Program-made: the position numbers and the translations under genes
In this document: positions 9,001 through 14,154 of the stretch, in pieces
How positions within the stretch are numbered: position 1 is the stretch's first letter
Layout of the letters: every line of letters begins with the position of its first letter
Notes under the pieces: generated by a model
What the model was told of the DNA's origin: nothing
Database searches by the model: none
Seen by the model: only the letters and a program-made list of their open reading frames with translations
Assembly: GCF_010550605.1 (NCBI RefSeq)
Contig: NZ_JAAGNI010000524.1
Location: 1 to 45,407 of the forward strand
Length of the DNA: 45,407 nucleotides
DNA from: Streptomyces sp. SID9727
Lineage (GTDB): Bacteria > Actinomycetota > Actinomycetes > Streptomycetales > Streptomycetaceae
Direction: 5' to 3'

Positions 9001-10980
9001 GCCGACGCCCTTGGGCAGTCCGGTGGATCCGGAGGTGAACATGACGTACGCGAGCCGGTCGGGTCTGCTGATCCGGGGCAGCGGTCCGGGCCCGTCCGGC
9101 GCACCGTCGAGCACCCGGCCGCACGCGTCCACGACGAGGAGCGGCAGCTGGGCGGCCGCCTCGCGGACCCAGGGCTCGCGGGCGGTGCTCTCGTCGGCGA
9201 CCAGGGCGCGGACGCGGGCCGACTCGGCGACGCGGCCGAGCCGTTCGGCGGGCCAGGCCGCGTCCATGGGGACGTAGGCGGCGCCCGCGGCGACGGTGGC
9301 GAGCGTGGCAACCGGCACGGCGGCCGAACGCCCCAGGAGCACCCCGACGCCGTCCTCGGCACCGATGCCCCAGCCGGTCAGCGCGCTCGCGAGTCCCTCG
9401 GCCGCCCGGTCCAGCTGCCGGTACGAGAGGGTGTGCGGTCCGTCCACGACGGCCGGGGCGTCCGGGGTCCGGCGCGCCTGGTCCCGGAACGCTTCGGGCA
9501 GGGTCCGCGCGACGGCCTGCTCGGGCAGTTCGGTGCCGAGTCCTCGGGCGCGCAGGGCGGGGGCGGTGGCTTCGTCCACGAGTGGCAGGTCGCCCAGGGG
9601 CAGGCCGGGGTCGGCGGCCGCCAGGGCGGAGACGAAGGACACGACGGCCTGCTCGTGCAGCCGCACGTCCTCGGGCCGGTAGAGGTCGGGCCGGGCGTCG
9701 AACCCGATCAACGGCCCCTTCCCCTCGGCGCGTTCGGAGACGAAGAGGGACACGTCGTCCACCGGGCCGACCGACAGCACCCGGGAGGGCGCGGGGATGC
9801 CGGCGAAGTCCCGGTCGTAGTCGTAGCCCATGATGTTGACGACGATGCCGGTGAGGCGGGCCGCGTCGTCGCCCGTGTTCAGTTCGCGGGCGAGCTGTTC
9901 GCGGGAGAAGCGGCGGTGGCGCAGGGCGCCGCGCATCTCGGCCGCGGCCGCGCGGACGAGGTCGCCGACGGACATGGCGTCGGTGGGGGCCAGGCGCAGC
10001 GGGAGGATGTTGGCGGTCATGCCGACGATGTGCCGCAGCCCGCCGTGCCGGCCGTTGGAGGCGAGGCCCACGGTGACCTCGCGGGTGCCGGTGATCCGGG
10101 CGGTGTACGCGGCGACCGCGGCGACCAGGACGGCGCTCCAGGTGGTGCGGTGGGCGGCGGCGAGCCGGCGCAGGTCCTCGAAGACCTCGGCGGACAAGGA
10201 CTCGCCGGTGTGCAGCCGGGTGCCGGGGACGGCCGGGGCGTCGGGCCCGGCCGGGGCGGGGAGATCGGTGCGGCGGCGGATGAGCGTCCTGCCGCTGTGC
10301 GTGTCGTCGCCCGCGGCGTCGGGGGCCGGGTCGGCGAACCGGGCGGTCCAGTAGGCGCGGTCGGTCTCGAAGCGGCCGGATTCCCGGTAAGCGGTCTCGT
10401 CGGCGACGAGTTCGCGCAGGGGTGCCGCGGGCAGTGTGGCCTCGGCGAGGTCCTCGCCCCGCACCGCGCGTCCGTAGAGGTCGGCCACGGTGCGGGTGAA
10501 GACGGCGCCGCCGAGACCGTCCACGGCTATGTGGTGGAAGCGGACGTACCAGTAGGACAGCCCGTCGCCGGCGCGCAGCAGGGCCATGTGGTGGCGGGGG
10601 CGGTGCAGGCTGTCGGGCGTGGCCATGTCCGTCGCGAGGTAGCGCTCGACCTCGGCGGCGGGGTCGGCGGCCCGGGACACGTCCACGATCCGGAGCCGGC
10701 GGGCGCCGGGCTCGCGGACGACCCGCTGGAGCAGGACGTCGCCCTCCGTGACGAACTCGACGTTGAGGCTGTCGCACAGCTCGCAGGCCCGGTCGACGGC
10801 TGCGGCGAATAGCGCCTCGTCCAGGTCGCCCCGGATCTCGAAGCATTCACCGACGTTGTATTTCGGGCTGTCGGGGTCGACGAGTTGTCCGTACCAGACG
10901 CCCTGCTGGGCTGTGGTAGTCCCGAAGAACTCTTCGGGAGAGGGAGCGGTTCGCGGGGAGGCGGAGCCGTTTTCGCGCAT
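1..10980 (-). CDS. Non-ribosomal peptide synthetase, C-A-PCP-C-A-PCP-C-A-PCP-C, 3' end outside window
   Basis: The frame is open from an ATG at 10980 to base 1, giving 3660 codons with no stop, so the C-terminus lies beyond the window. Four condensation domains show HHxxxDG, with the first His at about residues 149, 1223, 2283 and 3343. Three adenylation domains carry SGSTGxPKG (Lys near 657, 1714, 2781) and end in NGKxDRRALP. Three carrier domains have LGGHSLL, with the phosphopantetheine Ser near 1034, 2100 and 3160. C1 resembles the EntF N-terminal domain (YWYVRFHHIAVDG). C2-C4 start with SFAQQRLWFL or SYAQQRLWFL, typical of LCL domains, and no epimerase is seen. Codes read by eye against GrsA are A1 DAFFAGVTF, A2 DAWQLGLID (Gln-like) and A3 DAFFCGVTF (perhaps aliphatic, uncertain). 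An in-frame GTG four codons upstream is possible; a weak GAAGG precedes the ATG. No loading module or acyl-donor gene is visible. Product unknown. Confidence 0.96.
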   Translation of the reverse strand, partial: MRENGSASPRTAPSPEEFFGTTTAQQGVWYGQLVDPDSPKYNVGECFEIRGDLDEALFAAAVDRACELCDSLNVEFVTEGDVLLQRVVREPGARRLRIVDVSRAADPAAEVERYLATDMATPDSLHRPRHHMALLRAGDGLSYWYVRFHHIAVDGLGGAVFTRTVADLYGRAVRGEDLAEATLPAAPLRELVADETAYRESGRFETDRAYWTARFADPAPDAAGDDTHSGRTLIRRRTDLPAPAGPDAPAVPGTRLHTGESLSAEVFEDLRRLAAAHRTTWSAVLVAAVAAYTARITGTREVTVGLASNGRHGGLRHIVGMTANILPLRLAPTDAMSVGDLVRAAAAEMRGALRHRRFSREQLARELNTGDDAARLTGIVVNIMGYDYDRDFAGIPAPSRVLSVGPVDDVSLFVSERAEGKGPLIGFDARPDLYRPEDVRLHEQAVVSFVSALAAADPGLPLGDLPLVDEATAPALRARGLGTELPEQAVARTLPEAFRDQARRTPDAPAVVDGPHTLSYRQLDRAAEGLASALTGWGIGAEDGVGVLLGRSAAVPVATLATVAAGAAYVPMDAAWPAERLGRVAESARVRALVADESTAREPWVREAAAQLPLLVVDACGRVLDGAPDGPGPLPRISRPDRLAYVMFTSGSTGLPKGVGVTHADVLALAADSAWTGGVSDAVLMHSAYVFDASTFELWVPLLNGGRVVVAPGGVLEARVVREAVQRHGVTALFLTTALFNVMAETDPAVFDGLRTVAAGGEAATPGLMQRVAAASPGTLVLHVYGPTETTTFATRHPVTADTSGAPPIGRPLDGMGLYVLDGTLALVPPGAVGELYVSGHGVARGYQGRAALTAARFVADPYGAPGSRMYRTGDLVRWTAAGDIEYVGRADGQVKLRGFRIEPAETEHALLTDPDVRGACVVVREDTPGDRRLVAYVVPAPGARTDTSALARRVGRTLPAYMVPSAFVVLDALPLNPNGKVDRRALPAPRTATGTGRAPRTAYEEVLTGLFADVLGVSAVGVDDSFFALGGHSLLATRLTGRVRAALGVELALATLFDHPTVASLAAALDTAGAARPALVPQPRPETLPLSFAQQRLWFLNRSEAPGDTYNVPLVLELDGPLDTEALRGAIADVAVRHESLRTVFAEHDGVARQRVVDADEAATLVPLTVEHPPADGDADAWETATVRRLSTAPFDLSRDPAVRAHLLRRGPARHVLVLVLHHIVADGWSLAPLCRDLSAAYLARTRGTGTPAWAPLRAQYADYTLWQHRLLGDAADQDSLAARQAAFWQEALRGAPGLLDLPLDRPRPAVPSHRGASVPFDLPSPAHAALVRLARTAGCTPFMVLQAALAVTLGAHGAGSDIPLGTAVAGRTDEVLDDLVGFFVNTVVLRTDLSGEPTFHELLDRVKQSDIAAFAHSDLPFERIVEALNPERSGDHHPLFQTMLVLQSQDRAEPELPGITVRDRSRHQGGSKFDLTFSLTETAGTAEGAEAPGGIGGYLEYATDLFDAATARALCARFAHVLTQAVTGPGRPIGDLDPLTAAERDGILARGHGASRPLPVLTAPEAVRKQALRRPGAVAVRDAHTHLTYAELDARADALAHTLRERGAGPETRVAIAARPSVHTVVAMLAVLRSGAAYLPVDPAYPPARIRHMLDDARPVLVLTTGDVPTGGIPRLAIDAPYQQPATPLPYAPHPADPAYVIYTSGSTGRPKGVVVTHTALANHMAWMAGHLTVTQQDRVLARTSTSFDASVWEVWLPLTQGAEVCVLPSGANTEPDTLVSWMSRFGVTLAQFVPSHLALVLSEAADAAPLPGLRAVLCGGEPLPRALAEETAARWDTEVHNLYGPTEATIDATAHRVPATPDTAYETVPIGRPVDTMRAYVLDPRLRPVPPGTTGELYLAGPNLARGYLHRPGPTAARFVADPFEGTGARMYRTGDLVRWNAAGLLDYVSRADDQVKLRGFRIEPGEIEAALLARPGVTAACAVIREDAPGDRRLVAYAVTTDEGPRPAALRDALAEALPHYMVPAAVVVLDELPLLPNGKADRRALPPPDDEPAHTVEGSGTLSPREDLLAGILADVLGRPAVGPHDSFFDLGGHSLLAMRVVSRVRAVLGADLAVRTLFEHPTVAGLARALDSQGASRPPVLPVAQRPDPLPLSYAQQRLWFLNRLEGPSSSYNIPLVLDIAGPLDTDALRAALRDVVERHEALRTVFPERDGVPHQSVLSADVVAPRLPVASTAPARLEAAVTAAVDEPFDVASDPPLRGRLLRTAPGHHVLVLVLHHIAGDGWSLAPLARHLGDAYRARLAGREPETGDGIQYADYTLWQQAVLGDPDAPGSVLRGQLDHWHTALAGLPGLIDLPLDRPRPATTDPSGGVHAFDVPPALHAGLMRVARESSTTLFMVLQAAVATLLHRHGAGDDIPLGTPVAGRTDEALEDLVGFFVNTLVLRTDLSGAPTFTELLRRVREFDLGAYAHQDVPFERLVESVNPVRARNHHPLFQTMLVLQNQDAVRPELPGLDVEDRLVHNGLSKFDLTFAFGEERGAGGLTAGIEYATALFDRVTVEALAARLLRLLEQVAADPARPLADYDLLTPDERDRTAHRGTGRELPAPAPDTTLPALFAAQVHRTPDAVAVTGDDTTLTYTALDTLTAELARALAGLGAAPETGVGVLLSRSPAVVTASLGAVRAAAAYVPMDARWPRERLDQVADVADVRVLVVDEPAAESAWVTEAAHRIPVLVVDRTGRVLRGAPPAPGRTAAVPGPDSLAYVMFTSGSTGLPKGVGVSHADVAALAEDSAWRDGATDAVLMHSAYVFDASTFEMWAPLLRGGTVVVAPEGVLEAGTLREAVREQGVTAVFLTTALLNVIADTDPGAFAGLRLVCAGGELASPDAMQRVAGSAPGVRVLHVYGPTETTTFATRYDVAADLPAGPPPIGRPLDGMRLYVLDGSLGPVPAGVTGELYLAGRGVARGYTGLPALTATRFVADPFDPDGGRMYRTGDLVKWTPDGQIAYVSRADSQVKLRGYRIEPGEIESVLACCDGVADSFTVVREDVPGDRRLVAYVVPAGSARPDPADLAEAVGRSLPAYMVPSAFVLVDALPLTVNGKVDRRALPAPAQHTAPRGRAARTAREEIVCGLVADVLGLPAVGADDDFFALGGHSLLATRLVARIRTALAVEVQVKAVFEHPTPAALAAALDGAEAAALPLVRTPHRPDPLPLSFAQQRLWFLNRFEGPSPTYNVPMVLRLEGPLDAPALERALRDVVERHESLRTVFPETGGVPRQLVLAADHADLDLTPRAVHPDGLDEALAAEVAHAFDVSADLPVRARLLGLGAETHVLVLLVHHIAGDGWSLAPLARDLGEAYRHRSRGEAPDRPGLRVQYADYTLWQRALLGDEDDADSRAARQLDFWRTALAGSPGLLALPLDRPRPAVLTYRGDAFTFPVDADTHRALAELARARGCSLFMVLQAALSVLLSRHGAGEDIPLGTPVAGRTDEALDDLVGFFVNTLVLRTDLTGDPAFTEVLDRVRAFDLAAYAHQDLPFERLVDALAPDRAQDHHPLFQTMIVLQNQADTALGLDGLTVTGQPVRTGISKFDLTFTFTETRDDAGRPTGLDGHLEFSTDLFDPATAHALAARLTRLLASLAADPGGRVRTAAFLDAA

Positions 10981-11049
10981 GCCGGGACACACCTTCGGGG
11001 AGAGCTTGCGGGGGACGAAGAGGGCAGGACGAAGCCGGCCGTGCCGGTG

Positions 11050-11067
11050 TGACGTCCATGGACGTCA
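11050..11067. promoter_or_regulatory. Perfect 18-bp palindrome upstream of NRPS
   Basis: TGACGTCCATGGACGTCA is a perfect inverted repeat whose near edge is 70 bases from the NRPS start codon. A further TGACGTC half-site lies at about 11106. On the NRPS strand the palindrome is preceded by a T, giving TTGACG, which could also serve as a -35 element. Size and position suit an operator for a dimeric regulator of the synthetase; the regulator is unknown. Confidence 0.5.
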
Positions 11068-11327
11068 ACGGGCGGGAAATAGCGAGGAGAACATCACCGC
11101 GCCCATGACGTCGGGCACCACGGAGCGACTTCCCGTCACGAAACCCGGAAGAGGCTCGGTTTCCTTCACTTGCCGAGGACGGGCCGATACACAGTCCATC
11201 AATGAGGAAAACAAGGCCGCGTGACAGCGGCATGAACTTTCCCCGCCGAAGCGCGATCGATCACTGCGCCAATCTGATCGAATTTGCCCGGACAGGAACG
11301 ACGTCGATCGAATGAGGCAGGAGTGTG

Positions 11328-11352
11328 TCTGCGGACCGAGCTGGTCCGCAGA
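11328..11352 (-). terminator. Hairpin just downstream of mbtH
   Basis: TCTGCGGACC (11328-11337) pairs with GGTCCGCAGA (11343-11352) around a 5-base loop, giving 10 perfect pairs. Flanking GTG/CAC bases could extend the stem past a 2-base bulge. It begins 15 bases after the mbtH stop codon. There is no U-tract, which is common for GC-rich actinobacterial terminators. It could end or attenuate transcription between mbtH and the NRPS, or protect the mbtH 3' end. Confidence 0.55.
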
Positions 11353-11367
11353 GACACGCGCCACGGC

Positions 11368-11586
11368 CTACCCGGCGTCGGACTCCATCGCCCGCACCAG
11401 TCCGGCGGGCCGCATGTCCGTCCACGCGGCCTCGATGGCATCGAGACACTCCTGCCGCGAACCCTCCGGGCCGCCGGCGCTCCAGCCGCCCGGAACCTCG
11501 ATGTGCGCCGGCCACAGCGAATACTGGCCCTCGCCGTTCACCAGCGTCACGAACCGACCCGACTCGTCATCGAAAGGATTGGTCAC
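11368..11586 (-). CDS. MbtH-like NRPS accessory protein
   Basis: This 72-residue protein starts VTNPFDDESG and carries the MbtH signature: NGEGQYSLWP at about 17-26, VPGGW at 31-35, and a C-terminal AIEAAWTDMRP. MbtH proteins bind NRPS adenylation domains and support their folding and activity, which fits its place directly upstream of the NRPS on the same strand. I chose the GTG at 11586 because GGGGGGA lies just upstream on the minus strand and the family normally begins at this TNPFDD motif. The frame stays open upstream to 11688, but that stretch matches nothing in the family. Confidence 0.95.
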   Translation of the reverse strand: MTNPFDDESGRFVTLVNGEGQYSLWPAHIEVPGGWSAGGPEGSRQECLDAIEAAWTDMRPAGLVRAMESDAG

Positions 11587-12144
11587 GACCGTCCCCCCAC
11601 TTGTTTTTCCACATGCCACCGCATGTTCTTCAGATATATGCGGGCCAGCCGCACGGATTCGCCGTTCCCCCGCCGCCGGTCCGCCCACCCCTACCGCGCA
11701 AGCCCGGCCGCGCGGGACGGAGATACGTTACGCCTCGGGATACCGACGGAACGCCGATGGCCGGCCGGCCATCCGGCTTCGCCCGTTCACGCCAATCACC
11801 ATAGAGGACCACCGACGGCCCAAGAGACGAATTCGGACCATTACTTATCGGCCCGTACGGCCGCGATGTGCGAGAAGGCCGGCCAAGGACATATGCCAAG
11901 CTCAGTCACCCGGAAATTTTCAGCCACTCGATGTCCCGATTGTGCACATTTCACTAAATACGACCCGCGCACATTCGGATATCCGCCGGCGTACACCCCC
12001 TCATCCACGGGCACGCGCCGAACTCATCGCGCTCCCGTGCGCCGGGTGCGCGCCCCACTCGGAATCAATGGCCATTCCCCTCACCCTGTGTGACGTTCCG
12101 GGCCGTGGTGCGGGCGGCCACCCGGCGGGAGCGGTCGGCACCGC
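11587..12144. other. Divergent intergenic region, comparatively AT-rich
   Basis: About 560 bases lie between mbtH (minus) and the thpR-like gene (plus). The stretch is clearly less GC-rich than its surroundings, with runs such as TTGTTTTT and ATATAT. Open frames on both strands lack the G/C third-position bias of neighbouring genes, so I do not call them. It probably holds the mbtH/NRPS promoter; a TATAT-containing stretch lies near 11634 but no -35 is clear. A 16-base inverted repeat at 11611-11626 is listed separately. Confidence 0.5.
11611..11626. promoter_or_regulatory. Inverted repeat in mbtH leader
   Basis: ACATGC-CACC-GCATGT is a 6+6 bp inverted repeat with a 4-base spacer, 25-40 bases upstream of the mbtH start and just outside the probable ribosome binding site. 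It could be an operator or a small leader hairpin. At six pairs it may be chance. Confidence 0.3.
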
Positions 12145-12774
12145 ATGCGATACGAATGCCGTGTGACCGAAGAGACCCCGCCCGCGACCGTGCGCGTGTT
12201 CATCGCCCTCGCTCCGCCCGACCCGGCGAAGGACGAGCTGACCCGGGAGCTGCGCCCCGTCTACGGCACGCACCCGCAGGTGCGGTGGAACCGGGTGGAG
12301 GACTGGCACATCACCCTGGCGTTCCTGGGCGCGCTCCCGGTGGACACCGTTCCGCTGCTGCGTCCGCCGCTCGCCGCTCTCGCCGCGTCCCACCCCGCGC
12401 CCCGGCTGGCGCTGCACGGCAGCGGCACGTTCGACGAGCGGGTGGCGTGGAGCGGGGTCGCCGGCGACCTCGACGGACTGCACCGGCTGGCCGAAGGCGT
12501 CCGGAGCGTCGTCCGGGACTGCGGTATCGCCTTGGAGGACCGGCCGCTGCGGCCCCATCTGACCCTCGCCCGGGTGCGCCGGGGCGACCACACGTCGGCC
12601 GGGGAGATCGCCGCGCGACTCACCGGGTTCCGGGGCAGCCCATGGCCCGCCGAGCGCCTGCATCTGGTCGGGAGCGACGCGGGCCGGGGCACCGGGCAGA
12701 TCCGCTACCGGGACATCGAGGCATGGCCGCTCGGCCCGGCTTCCGGTGTCGCCGTGCCGCCCGCACGCCCCTGA
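12145..12774 (+). CDS. thpR: RNA 2',3'-cyclic phosphodiesterase (ThpR/LigT, 2H family)
   Basis: The protein (209 aa, or 203 aa from the GTG at 12163) has the two HxTx motifs of the 2H phosphoesterase fold: His55-Ile-Thr57 within WHITLAFLG, and His138-Leu-Thr140 within RPHLTLARV. The N-terminal VRVFIAL strand is typical of the ThpR/LigT family. Members hydrolyse 2',3'-cyclic phosphate ends of RNA in vitro, and some were first described as 2'-5' RNA ligases. I give the ATG at 12145 because GGGAG lies about 13 bases upstream; the GTG at 12163 has no visible Shine-Dalgarno sequence but matches the usual N-terminus better. It stands alone, between the NRPS boundary and the hemerythrin gene. Confidence 0.9.
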   Translation: MRYECRVTEETPPATVRVFIALAPPDPAKDELTRELRPVYGTHPQVRWNRVEDWHITLAFLGALPVDTVPLLRPPLAALAASHPAPRLALHGSGTFDERVAWSGVAGDLDGLHRLAEGVRSVVRDCGIALEDRPLRPHLTLARVRRGDHTSAGEIAARLTGFRGSPWPAERLHLVGSDAGRGTGQIRYRDIEAWPLGPASGVAVPPARP

Positions 12775-12827
12775 GACGGGCTCGCCCGGACCGTTACGCC
12801 AGCCTGACCGGAGTGGGACGCGGCTCC

Positions 12828-12852
12828 GTGTGTTGGTGAGGTTCGGGGGTAC
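12828..12852 (+). promoter_or_regulatory. Sigma-B-type promoter for hemerythrin gene
   Basis: GTGT (12828-12831), 15 bases, then GGGTAC (12847-12852) fits the GNNT-N14-16-GGGTAC/T consensus of Streptomyces sigma-B-family promoters. It would start transcription about 50 bases before the hemerythrin ATG. A similar element lies in front of the sigma-B-like gene at 26026. Confidence 0.6.
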
Positions 12853-12912
12853 CCCTGTGGAACGGTGAGCTGACTTCGGCTCGCAGCACACACAGCGGAG
12901 AGGGTTGCACTG

Positions 12913-13473
12913 ATGGGACACGGCGGAAACGTGATCGCGGAGCTCACCACGGACCACCGCGAGGTCGATGAACTGTTCGCGAAGATCGAGGCCCAGCCGG
13001 TCGGTGACGAGCAGCGCAGGAAGCTCGCCGACGAGCTGACGATCGAGCTGGTCCGGCACTCCGTGGCGGAGGAGATGCACCTCTACCCGGCGGTGCGGCG
13101 GTTCGTGGACGACGGCGACGACATGGCCGACAAGGAGCTGGAGGACCACGCGAAGGTGGAGCAGCACCTCAAGGAGCTGGAGGGGCTGCCGGCGGACGAC
13201 CCGCAGTTCGACCACCTGGTGGCGAAGCTGAAGCTCGAGGTGAGCGAGCACGTGCGCGACGAGGAGAACCGGCTGTTCCCGCTCCTGGCGGCGGCCGTCT
13301 CCCCCGAGGCCCTGGACGAGCTGGGCGAGAAGGTGCGCACGGCGAAGAAGACCGCCCCGACGCGTCCGCACCCCTCCGCCCCCGACACCCCGCCCGGCAA
13401 CAAGATCCTCGGCCCCGGCGCCGGCCTGGTCGACCGGGCCCGCGACCTGCTCAGCGGCCGCGGCAAGGGCTGA
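12913..13473 (+). CDS. Hemerythrin HHE cation-binding domain protein
   Basis: This 186-residue helical protein has candidate di-iron ligands in the hemerythrin arrangement: His15, His49 and Glu53 (HSVAEEMH), His79 and His85 (DHAKVEQH), and His113 and Glu117 (EHVRDEE). Such proteins bind O2, NO or reactive species through a diferric/diferrous centre; the ligand here is unknown. The domain covers about residues 5-130 and is followed by a Pro-rich linker and a short basic tail. GGAGAGGG precedes the ATG at 12913. A sigma-B-type promoter upstream suggests stress induction. The next gene is convergent, so this is probably monocistronic. Confidence 0.92.
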   Translation: MGHGGNVIAELTTDHREVDELFAKIEAQPVGDEQRRKLADELTIELVRHSVAEEMHLYPAVRRFVDDGDDMADKELEDHAKVEQHLKELEGLPADDPQFDHLVAKLKLEVSEHVRDEENRLFPLLAAAVSPEALDELGEKVRTAKKTAPTRPHPSAPDTPPGNKILGPGAGLVDRARDLLSGRGKG

Positions 13474-13484
13474 AGCCGCCCGGT

Positions 13485-14012
13485 TCAGCAGGCGCGGGCC
13501 GGGCCGAGGCGCAGGCGGTCGAGCAGGTCCGCGTGGTGGAGGCGGACTATCGGCTCCAGCAGGTCGGGGTGGCGCAGCAGTGCGGTGGCGGCGAGGTCGT
13601 GCGCGCTGGGCTCCGTCAGGCGGCGGAACTCGGCGGGTCCGGTCACCCCGTGCTCCGTCTCGTCGAGCGCCTTCACCGCTTCCCTCGCCGCTTCCGGCGC
13701 GGTGAGCAGATGGGCGGCCCAGCTGGCGACCACCTCGTCCACCCAGGTGCGCCAGGCCGAGTCCGCGGGGCCGGCCGCCGGCCGTCCGTGGCCGCCGGTG
13801 ACCTCGTCCAGGCGGGCGGATCCGCCGGGGCCGGTCAGGACCACGAGCGCGGCGTCCAGATCGGTCGGGTAACGGAGCCAGGTGGCGACCGTGACGGCCT
13901 GGCGGGCCTGGGCCTCGGCCAGCGCACCGGTGAGCGGGCCCCCGCCGGCCGGGAACGCGCGCGTCAGCCACCGGGTGGTGGCGGCGATGAGCGGGGCAAG
14001 GTCTGCGGGCAT
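13485..14012 (-). CDS. Conserved-looking hypothetical protein, mostly helical
   Basis: I do not recognise this 175-residue protein. The start MPADLAPLIAATTRWL at 14012 is supported by GAGGGG about 9 bases upstream; the frame is open further upstream but that part overlaps the divergent oxidoreductase gene. Codon use is strongly GC3-biased, so it is real coding sequence. The protein is rich in Ala, Leu and Arg, with short amphipathic helices and no signal peptide, membrane segment or clear catalytic motif. Its 3' end faces the hemerythrin gene 11 bases away, and it is divergent from the Rieske oxidoreductase. Confidence 0.75.
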   Translation of the reverse strand: MPADLAPLIAATTRWLTRAFPAGGGPLTGALAEAQARQAVTVATWLRYPTDLDAALVVLTGPGGSARLDEVTGGHGRPAAGPADSAWRTWVDEVVASWAAHLLTAPEAAREAVKALDETEHGVTGPAEFRRLTEPSAHDLAATALLRHPDLLEPIVRLHHADLLDRLRLGPARAC

Positions 14013-14154
14013 CGGGGCGTCCCCTCGGGTGCTGGATCGCCGTGCAGCGTACTGCGCCCTTCCCCGGCCCCCGTATGACGCAGAGCACCTTCCGGCCGTG
14101 GTGTGCGTCATGACCGGCGGACACCCCGGCCTCGAACGATTGGGAGAGCAGACG

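Larger units (their letters stand above)
10981..11367. other. mbtH-NRPS intergenic region
   Basis: About 390 bases separate mbtH from the NRPS on the same strand. The region holds a hairpin just after the mbtH stop and a perfect 18-bp palindrome near the NRPS start, both listed separately. It is more AT-rich than the flanking genes. Open frames exist but lack GC3-biased codon use, and I accept none as a gene. The layout suggests the NRPS has its own promoter here, although I see no convincing -10/-35 pair. Confidence 0.6.

Noticed and set aside
91..10812. Very long plus-strand open frames (91-2955 and 3100-10812) with Gly/Val/Arg/Gln-rich translations
   Set aside because: They lie exactly opposite the NRPS gene. 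GC-rich coding DNA commonly leaves long open antisense frames, and their composition matches no protein family.
11284..12166. Overlapping plus- and minus-strand open frames in the region upstream of mbtH
   Set aside because: They lack G/C third-position bias, ribosome binding sites and recognisable motifs.
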